Origin: Deltaproteobacteria bacterium
Lineage (GTDB): Bacteria > Desulfobacterota > DSM-4660 > Desulfatiglandales > HGW-15
Direction: 5' to 3'
Length of the DNA: 23,697 nt
Assembly: GCA_020060215.1 (NCBI GenBank)
Contig: JAGVAP010000068.1
Coordinates: forward strand, 1 to 23,697
Shown: positions 1-7,962 of the stretch, one piece after another
Numbering within the stretch: position 1 is the first letter of the stretch
Layout: the number at the start of each line of letters is the position of its first letter
Made by a program: the position numbers and the translations under genes
The notes under the pieces: generated by a model
Told to the model about the DNA's origin: nothing
What the model saw: only the letters and a program-made list of their open reading frames with translations
The model's database searches: none

Positions 1-472
1 AGGTGATCGCACGTTCGGCCTTGGCGATGCGGAGGCCACGATCCACCAGGTGGCGTATGGCTGCCGGCGTGCTCGCCATGTGCACAAAGTCACGGGCGAC
101 GTCCTTGAAAAGGCTGATCAGGTCCACCTCCTGCTGGTAATCCGTCCCCATGGACATGGTTGCGGACTGCCCCACGATGGCGAGCACCGGGGTGGAGTCC
201 TTGCGCGCGTCGTAGAGACCGTTGAGCAGGTGAATCGCTCCTGGTCCCGAGGTACCGAGGCACACGCCCACCTCCCCGGTGAACTTGGCATGGGCCGCGG
301 CCATGAAGGCCGCCTCTTCCTCGTGCCGCGCCTGGATGAACCTAATCTTCTCCTTATGCCGGTCGAGTGCCCCCATGATCCCGTTGATGCCGTCCCCCGG
401 GTACCCGTAGATCCTCCTGACACCCCACTCGTAGAGACGCTGGACCAGAAAATCGCTCGATTTGTCGGCCAT
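1..472 (-). CDS. Thiamine-pyrophosphate-dependent enzyme, N-terminal part (runs off the left edge)
   Basis: The reverse-strand frame from the ATG at 472 gives about 157 residues starting MADKSSDFLVQRLYEWGVRR and stays open to the window edge. It is the N-terminal TPP-binding (PYR) domain of the acetolactate synthase / pyruvate oxidase superfamily. Visible marks are the early YPGDGINGI segment, the conserved glutamate in ARHEEEAAFMA that in this family activates the TPP aminopyrimidine ring, and the GTSGPGAIHLLNGLYDA motif. These enzymes decarboxylate 2-oxo acids such as pyruvate. The substrate cannot be told because the central FAD/nucleotide domain and the C-terminal TPP domain lie outside the window. 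A pyruvate:quinone oxidoreductase-like enzyme is one option and an acetolactate synthase-like paralogue another. An AGAGGGA ribosome binding site just upstream supports the start. A second frame over the same bases lacks these motifs. Confidence 0.9.
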   Translation of the reverse strand, partial: MADKSSDFLVQRLYEWGVRRIYGYPGDGINGIMGALDRHKEKIRFIQARHEEEAAFMAAAHAKFTGEVGVCLGTSGPGAIHLLNGLYDARKDSTPVLAIVGQSATMSMGTDYQQEVDLISLFKDVARDFVHMASTPAAIRHLVDRGLRIAKAERAIT

Positions 473-847
473 GGCATTCCCTCTTTCCGGGCATTCAGCC
501 CTGGTTTTCACGGGCGCTCCGGAGTCCTCGCTCGCCCTTTCAGAATCCCATAACAATGCACGTGGAGTCATAAATGGGTCTTCCCCTGTATTTTCCGGAA
601 CCCGCAGAGGTATCCGGCAGGATAACCGACTCACGCACCTCTTTCGGGTCCAGGTGATGCGTTTCATGTGCGCCCAAGCGAGAGACGTTCTACGAAGGCC
701 CTCGCCATTACCGGCTGATGCCGGATGCAGCTCCTGGATGTCTTGGATCCCCAAACAGCGAAATAGTGGAATGCCCCCATTTACTTCCATGAGTTTCGGC
801 ATCATGCATGTGAAATGGGATACCTTTGAAGAGTAAATCAGAGCGAA
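473..847. other. Divergent intergenic region, no gene recognised
   Basis: This 375-base gap separates the leftward TPP enzyme from the rightward GH15 gene, so promoters for both probably lie here. A 124-codon open frame (462-836, plus) runs through it, but its composition looks like spacer and it overlaps the start of the TPP gene on the other strand. I found no convincing promoter boxes, terminator, RNA gene or repeat. Confidence 0.5.
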
Positions 848-2761
848 ATGAGATCGGGAAAGCGAGAGCATCGAATATTCGAAGAAACGGACAACGTTGC
901 AGCCCCTGACTGCTCCTACGATCCGATCGAGGACTATGCCATCATCGGGGACTGCAGCTGCGCGGCCCTGGTCTCGAGGAGAGGCTCCATAGACTGGCTC
1001 TGTCTTCCGCACTTCGACAGCCCTCCCCTGTTCTGCGCCATGCTGGACGCAAGAAAGGGCGGCCGGTTCCGCATTTCCCCCTCACCCCCGTTTTCAAGCA
1101 GTCGGCGCTACATACCGGAGAGCAACGTCCTCGAGACGACGTTCGAGAACGAACAAGGCAAGGTCCGGCTGTCGGACTTGATGCCCATCTACTCCCCTGA
1201 AGGCAGGAGCATCCTCCTGTGCCCGGAGCGACACATCCTCCGCGTGGTCGAATGTCTCGAAGGGGAGCCGGAGGTCGAGATCCTCTATGAACCCCGGCCG
1301 AACTTCGGCAGGCACGTGCCGTCGCTTTCACAGCGGGGCCGCTTCTCCTGGTTTTTTCAGGATGGGAGCAATGCATACCTCCTGCAAACCGACGTTCCCA
1401 TGACCATTTCGGAAGACCGGTCCTCCGTCTATGCTTTGCACAGGCTTCAGAGGGGGGATCGCCGGGCCTTTTCCTTGTGCTTTGCAGCGAAGGAGCCTCT
1501 TGTCCTCTTCCCCCTGGGAGGGCCGGCCTTCGAACTGATCGACACCACCGCTCAGTGGTGGCGGAACTGGCTGGAGAAATGCCGGTACCGGGGGCCCTAC
1601 AGGAATGAAGTGCTGAGAAGCGCGCTCGTGTTGAAACTCCTCACCTTCGCCCCCTCAGGAGCGGTCGTGGCCTCGTGCACGACGTCTCTGCCGGAAAAGA
1701 TCGGCGGGATACGAAACTGGGATTACCGCTACTGCTGGCTTCGGGATGCATCCATGACGTTCCGGGCCTTCTTTCGCCTCGGGTTCATGAGTGAGGGCCA
1801 GGCATTTCTCTCATGGCTCCTCCACACCACCCGCCTCACCCAGCCGGAGCTGCAGGTCCTCTACGGTGTTTATGGAGAGCCAGACCTCAAGGAGTCCGAG
1901 CTGGAACATCTCGAAGGCTACCGCTGCTCGCGTCCCGTACGGGTGGGAAACCTCGTCACCCATCAACTCCAGCTCGATACCTATGGGGTGGTCGTCGAGG
2001 CTGCCTGGGAGTACGTGCAGCAAAATGGGAAAATCGGCCGGGCCACCGGGAAGACTCTGGCCGGGTTCGGCCGGACCGTCTGCCGGAAGTGGCGGGAGCC
2101 CGACGAGGGGATCTGGGAGATCCGTTCCGGGAAGCGGCACAACACCCATTCGAAGGTCCTTTGCTGGGTGGCGCTGGACCGGCTGATCAGGATGCACGAG
2201 CAAGGTAGGTTGCGCATCCCCCTGGATCGCTTCACCCGGGAAAGGGAGGAGATCCGGAAGGAGATCGAAGAGCGCGGCTACGATGAAGAAATCCGGAGCT
2301 ACGTCACGGCATTCGATTACCATGACGTCGATGCGAGCCTCCTGCTCCTTACCGAATACGGCTACAGGGACCCCCGCCATCCCCGGATGGTGGGCACATA
2401 CCGCCGCATCCGGGAGCGGCTGCACCATGGCGGGCTCTTCTATCGCTACGACCCCGACGCCCACGAGGACGGCCTGCCGCCGGGGGAAGGGATGTTTCTC
2501 ATGGTCAGTTTCTGGGAGGTGGCTCATCGCGCCCGGCTGGGGGAAGTCGAGGGGGCCAGGAGGGATTTCGAAAAGGCGCTCTCGTATGCGAACGACCTGG
2601 GGCTTTTCGGGGAGGAGACCGACAGGGACACCAAGACGCTCCTTGGGAACTTCCCCCAGGCCTACACCCACATCGGGCTGATCGAAGCCGCCCTGGCCAT
2701 CTCCGAGGCCGAGGGGACGGATACCCCCCCCGACCAGGCCCCCGAAATGGAGGGGGAGTAG
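848..2761 (+). CDS. Glycoside hydrolase family 15 protein (glucoamylase/trehalase-like)
   Basis: This 637-aa protein has the full architecture of bacterial GH15-like enzymes, which are usually about 600 aa. The N-terminal beta-sandwich opens with YDPIEDYAIIGDCSCAALVSR (residues 24-44) and RGSIDWLCLPHFDSP. The (alpha/alpha)6 barrel follows, with IRNWDYRYCWLRDA at 288-301, the PDEGIWEIR motif at 418-426 and GNFPQAYTHIGLIEAAL at 600-616. From family knowledge, the general acid is probably Glu420 and the base one of Glu589/Glu590. The family hydrolyses alpha-glucosidic bonds in starch fragments, trehalose or related glucans. No signal peptide is visible, so it is probably cytoplasmic and acts on storage or stress sugars. 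The ATG at 848 is preceded only by a weak purine stretch, so the start is less certain than the identity. The next gene begins within 20 bases, suggesting one transcript. Confidence 0.92.
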   Translation: MRSGKREHRIFEETDNVAAPDCSYDPIEDYAIIGDCSCAALVSRRGSIDWLCLPHFDSPPLFCAMLDARKGGRFRISPSPPFSSSRRYIPESNVLETTFENEQGKVRLSDLMPIYSPEGRSILLCPERHILRVVECLEGEPEVEILYEPRPNFGRHVPSLSQRGRFSWFFQDGSNAYLLQTDVPMTISEDRSSVYALHRLQRGDRRAFSLCFAAKEPLVLFPLGGPAFELIDTTAQWWRNWLEKCRYRGPYRNEVLRSALVLKLLTFAPSGAVVASCTTSLPEKIGGIRNWDYRYCWLRDASMTFRAFFRLGFMSEGQAFLSWLLHTTRLTQPELQVLYGVYGEPDLKESELEHLEGYRCSRPVRVGNLVTHQLQLDTYGVVVEAAWEYVQQNGKIGRATGKTLAGFGRTVCRKWREPDEGIWEIRSGKRHNTHSKVLCWVALDRLIRMHEQGRLRIPLDRFTREREEIRKEIEERGYDEEIRSYVTAFDYHDVDASLLLLTEYGYRDPRHPRMVGTYRRIRERLHHGGLFYRYDPDAHEDGLPPGEGMFLMVSFWEVAHRARLGEVEGARRDFEKALSYANDLGLFGEETDRDTKTLLGNFPQAYTHIGLIEAALAISEAEGTDTPPDQAPEMEGE

Positions 2762-2769
2762 AAGGGGCA

Positions 2770-3261
2770 GTGCCTGGAATGAAACCGGATTTTGCAGGCG
2801 TTGCGTTATGGGGGTTTGTGGCGACCCTGATCCTGACCACGATCATGTATCTGGCGCAGGGCATGGGGGTCAGCCGGATCAGTCTCCCCTTCATGATCGG
2901 CACCGCCTTCACCGGGAATCGCGACAGGGCAGAGTATCTCGGTGTGGCGCTCCACTTTGTGCTCGGCTGGTCGCTGTGCCTGATCTACGCATTCATCTTC
3001 GAGGATCTCAAGCGCTCGGGCTGGGTCCTCGGTCTCATCCTGGGGACCGGCCACGGGCTCTTCATGCTGGCGGTGGTCATGTCGGTGCTGCCTTACATCC
3101 ATCCGCGGATGAGCACGGAGCACGACCGGCCGACCCCGACGCGCATGCTGGAGCCGCCGGGATTCATGGGATTGAACTACGGCAGGAAGACGCCTATCAG
3201 CACGATGATCGCCCACATGGCGTTTGGGACGGTCTTCGGCGCCTTCTACACGGTCGCGTGA
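2770..3261 (+). CDS. Small membrane protein with about four transmembrane helices, function unknown
   Basis: This 163-aa hydrophobic protein has four likely membrane helices: FAGVALWGFVATLILTTIMY, LGVALHFVLGWSLCLIYAFI, WVLGLILGTGHGLFMLAVVM and a last one near TMIAHMAFGTVFGAFYTV. Between helices 3 and 4 is a soluble loop rich in His, Pro and Met (IHPRMSTEHDRPTPTRMLEP, then GFMGLNYGRKTP). I do not recognise a functional family. The frame opens with GTG at 2770, eight bases after the GH15 stop. An ATG three codons later (2779) is the alternative start, and AAGGGG at 2762-2767 is better spaced for that ATG. The close spacing suggests co-transcription with the GH15 gene, but a shared function is not evident. 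The histidine/methionine loop could bind metal; that is a guess. Confidence 0.8.
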   Translation: MPGMKPDFAGVALWGFVATLILTTIMYLAQGMGVSRISLPFMIGTAFTGNRDRAEYLGVALHFVLGWSLCLIYAFIFEDLKRSGWVLGLILGTGHGLFMLAVVMSVLPYIHPRMSTEHDRPTPTRMLEPPGFMGLNYGRKTPISTMIAHMAFGTVFGAFYTVA

Positions 3262-3270
3262 GGGCGGCAG

Positions 3271-3543
3271 GCGGTAAGCAGCAGGCAGTAGGCAGTAAGC
3301 AGAAAGAAGAAAGAAGAAAGAAAATTGCGTTGCCTGTATGCTAGCATCCAGCATCAGCCAATACTGGAGGGGGCTTCATTTCGACGTCTCTCGTTTGACC
3401 CAGATATCCAGAATCGACTATCGAGCATCAAGCATCTGCACAAGAAGCGCAACCGTTTCAGGGGCATTGGGCTGCCGTTGCGACTTGAAATCACTCTCTT
3501 TCCTTCTGCTTGCTCCTTACTGCCTACTCCCTACCTCTTTCAA
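3271..3543. repeat. Imperfect inverted short-motif repeats bounding a spacer
   Basis: The left arm (3271-3320) is built from the motif GGCAGTAGGCAGTAAGCAG followed by repeated AAAGAAG. The right arm (3494-3543) carries the complement in the same order: CTCTTTCCTTCTGC, then CTTACTGCCTACTCCCTACC. Between the arms are two direct copies of another short motif, AGCATCCAGCATCAG near 3345 and CGAGCATCAAGCATCTG near 3423. I see no gene in the interval. The arms could pair as a long imperfect hairpin in RNA or single-stranded DNA. Confidence 0.65.
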
Positions 3544-3547
3544 GAAC

Positions 3548-3553
3548 AGGAGG
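3548..3553 (+). promoter_or_regulatory. Ribosome binding site AGGAGG that decides the start of the FAD/Fe-S gene
   Basis: AGGAGG sits four bases before the ATG at 3558. The frame is open 16 codons further upstream, but that part is the translated spacer repeat, so 3558 is the likely start. Confidence 0.85.
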
Positions 3554-3557
3554 ATCT

Positions 3558-6500
3558 ATGAAGAGAAAAGCCATCCCCGGTGCAGGGAAACTGGACTCCG
3601 CCTCCCTTGCGGCGGAGCTCAAGAAGAGCGTCCAGGGAGAGGTCCGGTTCGACAACGGCAGCCGCGCCCTTTATGCCAATGACGGGTCCAACTATCGCCA
3701 GGTCCCCATCGGCGTGGTCGTCCCGGTCGGACCGGAGGACGTGGTGCAGACGGTCGCCCTTTGCCGCAAGTACGGCGCGCCTCTCCTCCCGAGGGGGGCC
3801 GGCACGAGCCTGGCCGGGCAGTGCTGCAATGTTGCGGTCGTCGTGGACATGTCCAAGTACATGCACCACATCCTCGAGCTGGATCCCCATCGCGCCTTTG
3901 CGCGGGTCCAGCCGGGAACGGTCCTGGATCACCTGCGAAACGCCGCCGAAGAACACCACCTGACCTTTGCCCCGGATCCTGCCACCCACAGCCACAACAC
4001 CCTTGGAGGCATGGTCGGCAACAACTCCTGCGGGATCCACTCGGTCATGGGCGGGAAGACGGACGACAATATCCTCGAACTGGACATCCTCACCTATGAC
4101 GGCCTGCGCATGCGGGTAGGCGAGACGAGCGATCAGGTATATGAGCGAATCGTCAAGGCAGGAGGCAGGCGTGCGGAGATCTACTCCCGTATCCGTTCCC
4201 TTCGGGACCGCTATGGCGATCTGATCCGGGAGAGGTTTCCCAAGATCCCCCGGGCCGTCTCAGGTTATAACCTCGGGCACCTCCTCCCCGAATACGGCTT
4301 CAATATCGCCAGGGCCCTCGTCGGATCCGAGGGGACGTGTGTGACCGTGCTCGAGGCCAAGGGCCGCCTGCTCCACAGCCCCCCGGCCAGGACTCTCCTC
4401 GTGCTCGGGTACCCCGACGTTTACAGGGCCGCGGATCGGGTGATGGAGATCCTGGAGCACGGGCCTGTCGGACTGGAAGGGATCGACGACAACCTTGCAC
4501 AGGACATGAGAAAGAAAGGTCTGCACCCGGAGTACCTGACCCTCCTTCCCGAGGGAAAGGGATGGCTCCTGGTGGAGTTCGGGGGGGAGAACCGGCATGA
4601 GTCCGAGGACAAGGCCCGCGAGGTGATGGAGAGATTGAAGGGCCGGCCCGATTCACCGGCCATGAAGCTCTACACCGACCGCAAGGAAGAGAAGATGGTG
4701 TGGAAGATCCGGGAGTCCGGCCTCGGCGCGACGGCGCGGGTACCCGGCGAAAGCGATACGTGGCCCGGGTGGGAGGACTCCGCCGTGCACCCGAAGGACC
4801 TTGCGCCCTACCTGCGGGACCTCCGGAATCTCCTGAACAAGTACGGATACGCCTGCGCCCTTTACGGCCACTTCGGTCAGGCCTGCGTCCATACCCGCAT
4901 CGACTTCGACCTCCTGACCAAGGAAGGGATCGGACGATACCACTCTTTCGTGGAAGAGGCGGCCGACATGGTCGTCGGGTACGGCGGATCCTTTTCCGGG
5001 GAGCACGGGGACGGCCAGTCCAGGGCCGAGCTTCTGCCCAGACTCTTCGGACCGGAGCTGATGGAGGCGTTCCGGGAATTCAAGCGCATCTGGGATCCAG
5101 AATGGAAGATGAACCCGGGGAAGGTGATCGACCCTTACGGCAACACCGAGAACCTCAGGCTCGGTCCCGGATACAACCCGCCCGATCTGAAGACCCACTT
5201 TCACTTTATCGAGGACAAGGGAAGCTTCCCCTATGCCACGCTCCGCTGCGTGGGCGTGGGCGACTGCAGGGGACTCCTCTCAGGCACCATGTGCCCCAGC
5301 TATATGGGAACCCGTGAGGAGATGCACTCCACCAGGGGCAGGGCACGCCTCCTGTTCGAGATGATGAAGGGAGAGGTCATCACGGATCTGTGGCGCGACA
5401 GACACGTGCACGAGGCGCTCGATCTCTGTCTCTCCTGCAAGAGCTGCAAGGGAGAGTGCCCCGTGAACGTGGACATGGCCAAGTACAAGGCGGAGTTCTA
5501 CTCCCATTACTACAAGGGGAGGATCCGGCACCTGGATGCCTACACCATGGGGTTGATCTACTGGTGGTGCAGGTTGGCCTCCGCGGTCCCGGGGATTGCA
5601 AACCTCTTCACCCAGGCGGAACCCTTCAGTTCCCTGTTCAAGCTGTTCGGGGGCATTTCCATCCGAAGACAGTTCCCTCCCTTTGCCCGGGAGAGCTTTC
5701 GGCGCTGGTTCGAGAAGAGGCCGGAGAGGAAGAACGGTAAGCCCCCGGTGATTCTGTGGCCGGATACCTTCAACAACTTCTTTTACCCGGAGGTGATGAG
5801 GGCCGGCATGTCGGTGCTGGAGCACAGCGGGTACCGTGTGCTCATTCCCGATCGACCCCTGTGCTGCGGGAGGCCTCTGTATGACTACGGCATGGTGGAC
5901 CTGGCCAAGCGGCTCCTGAGGCAGATCCTCGATTCTCTGGCGCCGCTGATCGAAGAAGACACTCCCCTCGTCTGCTTGGAACCGGCCTGCCTTGCCACTT
6001 TCCGGGACGAACTGCTCGATCTCTACCCCCATGATCTCAGTGCCCAAAGACTCGGCCGGAAAGCCTACATGCTCGAGGAATTCCTCCAAAAGGAAGCGTC
6101 CGACTACACGCCCCCCCGGCTCCGCCGAAAGGCGGTGGTGCACGGGCACTGCACCCACAAAACAGTCTTGAAGCTCGACAGCGAGGAGGACATGCTCTCG
6201 AAGATGGGGCTGGACTTCGAACTCCTCGACTCCGGGTGCTGCGGCATATCCGGGGCCTTCGGATTCAGGAGCGGAAACTATGAGCTCTCCATGGACATCG
6301 GGGAAAGGGTCTTGCTGCCTGCCGTGAGAAAGGCCGAGAAGGACACCCTCATTGTGGCCGACGGATTCAGTTGCCGGGAGCAGATCGCCCATGCAACCGA
6401 CCGCGAACCCCTTCATCTGGCCCAGGTCATGCTCATGGCCATACAGGACGGGGAGAGCGGACCTCCCGGGCCCTATCCCGAGAGGTTCTACATGGAGAGG

Positions 6501-6656
6501 CCAAGGCACCCTTCCCTTTCAAGGAACGGGAGGGCATGGACGGACTGGGCCTTTGAGAACCGAGGATGGCTGACGATCGCGGGTCTTCTCATTGGAGGCT
6601 ATGTGTTTAACCGTGCCCGAGTGGGCCGAGGCATGGGCGAGCCCCTCCTTCGCTGA
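3558..6656 (+). CDS. FAD-linked oxidase fused to an Fe-S / cysteine-rich heterodisulfide-reductase-like domain
   Basis: This 1032-aa fusion has two halves. Residues 50-530 are a GlcD/D-lactate-dehydrogenase type FAD oxidase: PCMH-type FAD binding with PRGAGTSLAGQ (78-88), LGGMVGNNSCGIHSVMGGKT (149-168), and the C-terminal FAD domain with YGHFGQACVHTR (436-447) and GEHGDG (481-486). Residues 560-960 are a GlpC/HdrD-like electron-transfer module: cysteines 564, 570 and 579 (GTMCPSY), a CLSCKSCKGECP motif at 624-635, and CCG-type segments at 769-770, 806-811, 865 and 894-895. Such fusions oxidise D-lactate, glycolate or other 2-hydroxy acids and pass electrons to quinone or another carrier; the substrate here is unknown. 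An unusual tail of about 70 residues ends in one hydrophobic segment (WLTIAGLLIGGYVF, 1004-1017) that could anchor the protein in the membrane. The last codons run into repeat-like DNA. Confidence 0.92.
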   Translation: MKRKAIPGAGKLDSASLAAELKKSVQGEVRFDNGSRALYANDGSNYRQVPIGVVVPVGPEDVVQTVALCRKYGAPLLPRGAGTSLAGQCCNVAVVVDMSKYMHHILELDPHRAFARVQPGTVLDHLRNAAEEHHLTFAPDPATHSHNTLGGMVGNNSCGIHSVMGGKTDDNILELDILTYDGLRMRVGETSDQVYERIVKAGGRRAEIYSRIRSLRDRYGDLIRERFPKIPRAVSGYNLGHLLPEYGFNIARALVGSEGTCVTVLEAKGRLLHSPPARTLLVLGYPDVYRAADRVMEILEHGPVGLEGIDDNLAQDMRKKGLHPEYLTLLPEGKGWLLVEFGGENRHESEDKAREVMERLKGRPDSPAMKLYTDRKEEKMVWKIRESGLGATARVPGESDTWPGWEDSAVHPKDLAPYLRDLRNLLNKYGYACALYGHFGQACVHTRIDFDLLTKEGIGRYHSFVEEAADMVVGYGGSFSGEHGDGQSRAELLPRLFGPELMEAFREFKRIWDPEWKMNPGKVIDPYGNTENLRLGPGYNPPDLKTHFHFIEDKGSFPYATLRCVGVGDCRGLLSGTMCPSYMGTREEMHSTRGRARLLFEMMKGEVITDLWRDRHVHEALDLCLSCKSCKGECPVNVDMAKYKAEFYSHYYKGRIRHLDAYTMGLIYWWCRLASAVPGIANLFTQAEPFSSLFKLFGGISIRRQFPPFARESFRRWFEKRPERKNGKPPVILWPDTFNNFFYPEVMRAGMSVLEHSGYRVLIPDRPLCCGRPLYDYGMVDLAKRLLRQILDSLAPLIEEDTPLVCLEPACLATFRDELLDLYPHDLSAQRLGRKAYMLEEFLQKEASDYTPPRLRRKAVVHGHCTHKTVLKLDSEEDMLSKMGLDFELLDSGCCGISGAFGFRSGNYELSMDIGERVLLPAVRKAEKDTLIVADGFSCREQIAHATDREPLHLAQVMLMAIQDGESGPPGPYPERFYMERPRHPSLSRNGRAWTDWAFENRGWLTIAGLLIGGYVFNRARVGRGMGEPLLR

Positions 6657-6714
6657 AGCTACGGCGGGCGAGCCCTCCCTCGCAATGGAAAAGAGCATGG
6701 CGGTCGGCGGCCCT

Positions 6715-6746
6715 CGTAGGATGGGTGCAGCGGAGCGAAACCCATC
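6715..6746 (-). repeat. Dispersed palindromic repeat GATGGGTTTCGCT..., copy 1
   Basis: Read on the minus strand this is GATGGGTTTCGCTCCGCTGC followed by ACCCATCCTACG. The ends GATGGGT and ACCCATC are complementary, so it can fold as a hairpin. Two near-identical copies lie at 7408-7439 and 11791-11817. It sits between the FAD/Fe-S gene and the PPC gene. Confidence 0.8.
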
Positions 6747-6823
6747 TATTCCGAAGTCCGAGAAAGAGGCTTTCACAAGTACATCCGGTTTTGAAGCCGT
6801 GAGATTAAGGAAGGAGAGAATCT

Positions 6824-7264
6824 ATGAAGACCAAGATCATCGCGGAAGGGGCGGAGCGGGTCTTTGCCGTGATCTTCGACAAGGGAGAGGAGGTCATTCA
6901 GGGGCTGACCGATTTTGCAGAGGAACGGAACCTGACCGGGAGTCATTTTACGGCCATCGGCGCCTTCGAGAGCGCGGTGCTGGCGTACTTCGACCGGGAA
7001 AGGAAAGACTACAAGCAGATTCCTCTTGACGAACAGATGGAGGTGCTGGTGCTCGCCGGGGACATTGCATTGAAGGAGGGCAAACCGCAGGTCCATGCCC
7101 ACACGGTCCTGGGCAGATCCGATGGATCGGCCTGGGGCGGACACCTGCTGCAGGGCCGGGTCTGGCCCACGCTGGAGGTCGTCATCCATGAGTCGCCAAG
7201 CAACCTCAGGCGCTTCTATGACCAGGAAACGAAACTCGCCTTGATCGATCCGTCATTCGGGTGA
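6824..7264 (+). CDS. PPC/DUF296 domain protein
   Basis: This 146-aa protein fits the PPC (plant and prokaryote conserved, DUF296) family over its whole length. That family forms a compact trimer-like alpha/beta fold, known in plants from AT-hook proteins. Visible family features are GLTDFAEERNLTGSHFTAIGAFESAVLAYFD in the first half, then the histidine-rich signature VHAHTVLGRSDGSAWGGHLL and the strand TLEVVIHE. The three histidines (HAH and GGH) are the likely metal-binding set in bacterial members. No AT-hook, signal peptide or membrane segment is seen, so it is probably a free-standing cytoplasmic protein. Its biochemical role in bacteria is not established. An AGGAGAG-like ribosome binding site about seven bases before ATG 6824 supports the start. 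It stands alone between repeat-rich spacers. Confidence 0.88.
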   Translation: MKTKIIAEGAERVFAVIFDKGEEVIQGLTDFAEERNLTGSHFTAIGAFESAVLAYFDRERKDYKQIPLDEQMEVLVLAGDIALKEGKPQVHAHTVLGRSDGSAWGGHLLQGRVWPTLEVVIHESPSNLRRFYDQETKLALIDPSFG

Positions 7265-7407
7265 ATGGTTGTCCCTGTTCATTCGCCGGGTCATTTGCAG
7301 AAACGGATAGAAGAGTTGTCTGTTTACGGCTGGCCGGGTGTAGTGGCATTCAAACGACAACGCACTTGCGCGGCGTGAGCGAACTCCATCTCTTCCCGAA
7401 CACGGGC

Positions 7408-7439
7408 GATGGGTTTCGCTTCACTCCACCCATCCTACG
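7408..7439 (+). repeat. Dispersed palindromic repeat GATGGGTTTCGCT..., copy 2
   Basis: GATGGGTTTCGCTTCACTCC followed by ACCCATCCTACG is the same element as at 6715 (opposite strand) and 11791 (same strand). Copies 2 and 3 also share the preceding CGAACACG, so the repeat unit is longer than the palindrome. It lies in the 315-base spacer between the PPC gene and the sensory-rhodopsin-transducer homologue. That spacer otherwise holds no recognised gene. Confidence 0.8.
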
Positions 7440-7458
7440 CTCGGAAAGGTCTCTTTTT

Positions 7459-7511
7459 CGTCATCCCGGTGAAAACCGGGATCCAGAGCGATGGCAAGCG
7501 CCGGAATGACG
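7459..7511. repeat. 53-bp nested inverted-repeat element
   Basis: The outer ends CGTCATCCCGG (7459-7469) and CCGGAATGACG (7501-7511) are inverted repeats with one mismatch. Inside lies a perfect hairpin, CCCGGT-GAAA-ACCGGG (7465-7480), with a GNRA-type tetraloop. The CGTCATNCCGG...CCGGAATGACG layout is like intergenic repeat elements widespread in proteobacterial genomes. It lies 68 bases upstream of the start of the next gene. Confidence 0.75.
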
Positions 7512-7567
7512 GATAAGGGCGGGTTTTCGACTTTTTACGGGAACAGCAATGTCGAATGATCAATGAC

Positions 7568-7574
7568 AGGAGGG
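7568..7574 (+). promoter_or_regulatory. Ribosome binding site that sets the transducer-homologue start
   Basis: AGGAGGG lies five bases before the ATG at 7580. An in-frame ATG at 7556 lies upstream of it, and residues from that extension do not match the family, so 7580 is chosen. Confidence 0.85.
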
Positions 7575-7579
7575 TACGA

Positions 7580-7954
7580 ATGGGATCACCGATCGGAAGC
7601 AGGCGATGGGCGATTGCCGAGGGATACATCCCGACTTGGAGCCACGGCCCGGAGCCCCAGATGACCAGCCATGAGACGGCGTGTCTCCTGAACGCATCGG
7701 ATCAGGACGCACAGGTGCAGATCACGGTCTTTTTCTCCGACCGGGAACCGGCGGGGCCCTATCGTCTCACGGTCCCCGCGCGCCGCACCCGGCATGTGAG
7801 ATTCAACGACCTCACGGATCCGGAGCCGATCCCCCAGGGGACGGATTATGCCAGCCTCATCGAATCCGATGTCCCTATTGTGGTCCAGCATACGCGGTTG
7901 GACTCGAGGCAGGCGGAGAACGCACTGCTCAGCACGGTGGCTTATCCCGGGTAA
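7580..7954 (+). CDS. Sensory rhodopsin transducer family protein (ASRT-like)
   Basis: This 124-aa protein matches, from memory, nearly the whole of the small soluble transducer of Anabaena sensory rhodopsin. Shared stretches include WAIAEGYIPTWSHGPEPQ near the N-terminus, SHETACLLNASDQDAQVQIT, EPAGPYRLTVPARRTRHVRF and DVPIVVQHTRLDSRQAENAL at the C-terminus. ASRT is a cytosolic beta-sandwich tetramer that binds its rhodopsin and has been reported to interact with DNA. Related proteins also occur in bacteria without rhodopsin, where their ligand is unclear. No rhodopsin or retinal gene occurs in this window, so a light role is not implied. The gene is monocistronic as far as can be seen and converges on the HD phosphohydrolase gene with only eight bases between the stop codons. 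Confidence 0.93.
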   Translation: MGSPIGSRRWAIAEGYIPTWSHGPEPQMTSHETACLLNASDQDAQVQITVFFSDREPAGPYRLTVPARRTRHVRFNDLTDPEPIPQGTDYASLIESDVPIVVQHTRLDSRQAENALLSTVAYPG

Positions 7955-7962
7955 CGAAGAGT

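Noticed and set aside
1811..2671. A 286-codon minus-strand frame inside the GH15 gene
   Set aside because: Antisense shadow; the GH15 frame carries all the conserved motifs.
5280..6509. A 409-codon minus-strand frame inside the FAD/Fe-S gene
   Set aside because: Antisense shadow of a clear gene in GC-rich DNA; no motif or ribosome binding site.
7261..7509. An 82-codon plus-strand frame after the PPC gene
   Set aside because: It is made largely of translated intergenic repeats and has no ribosome binding site.
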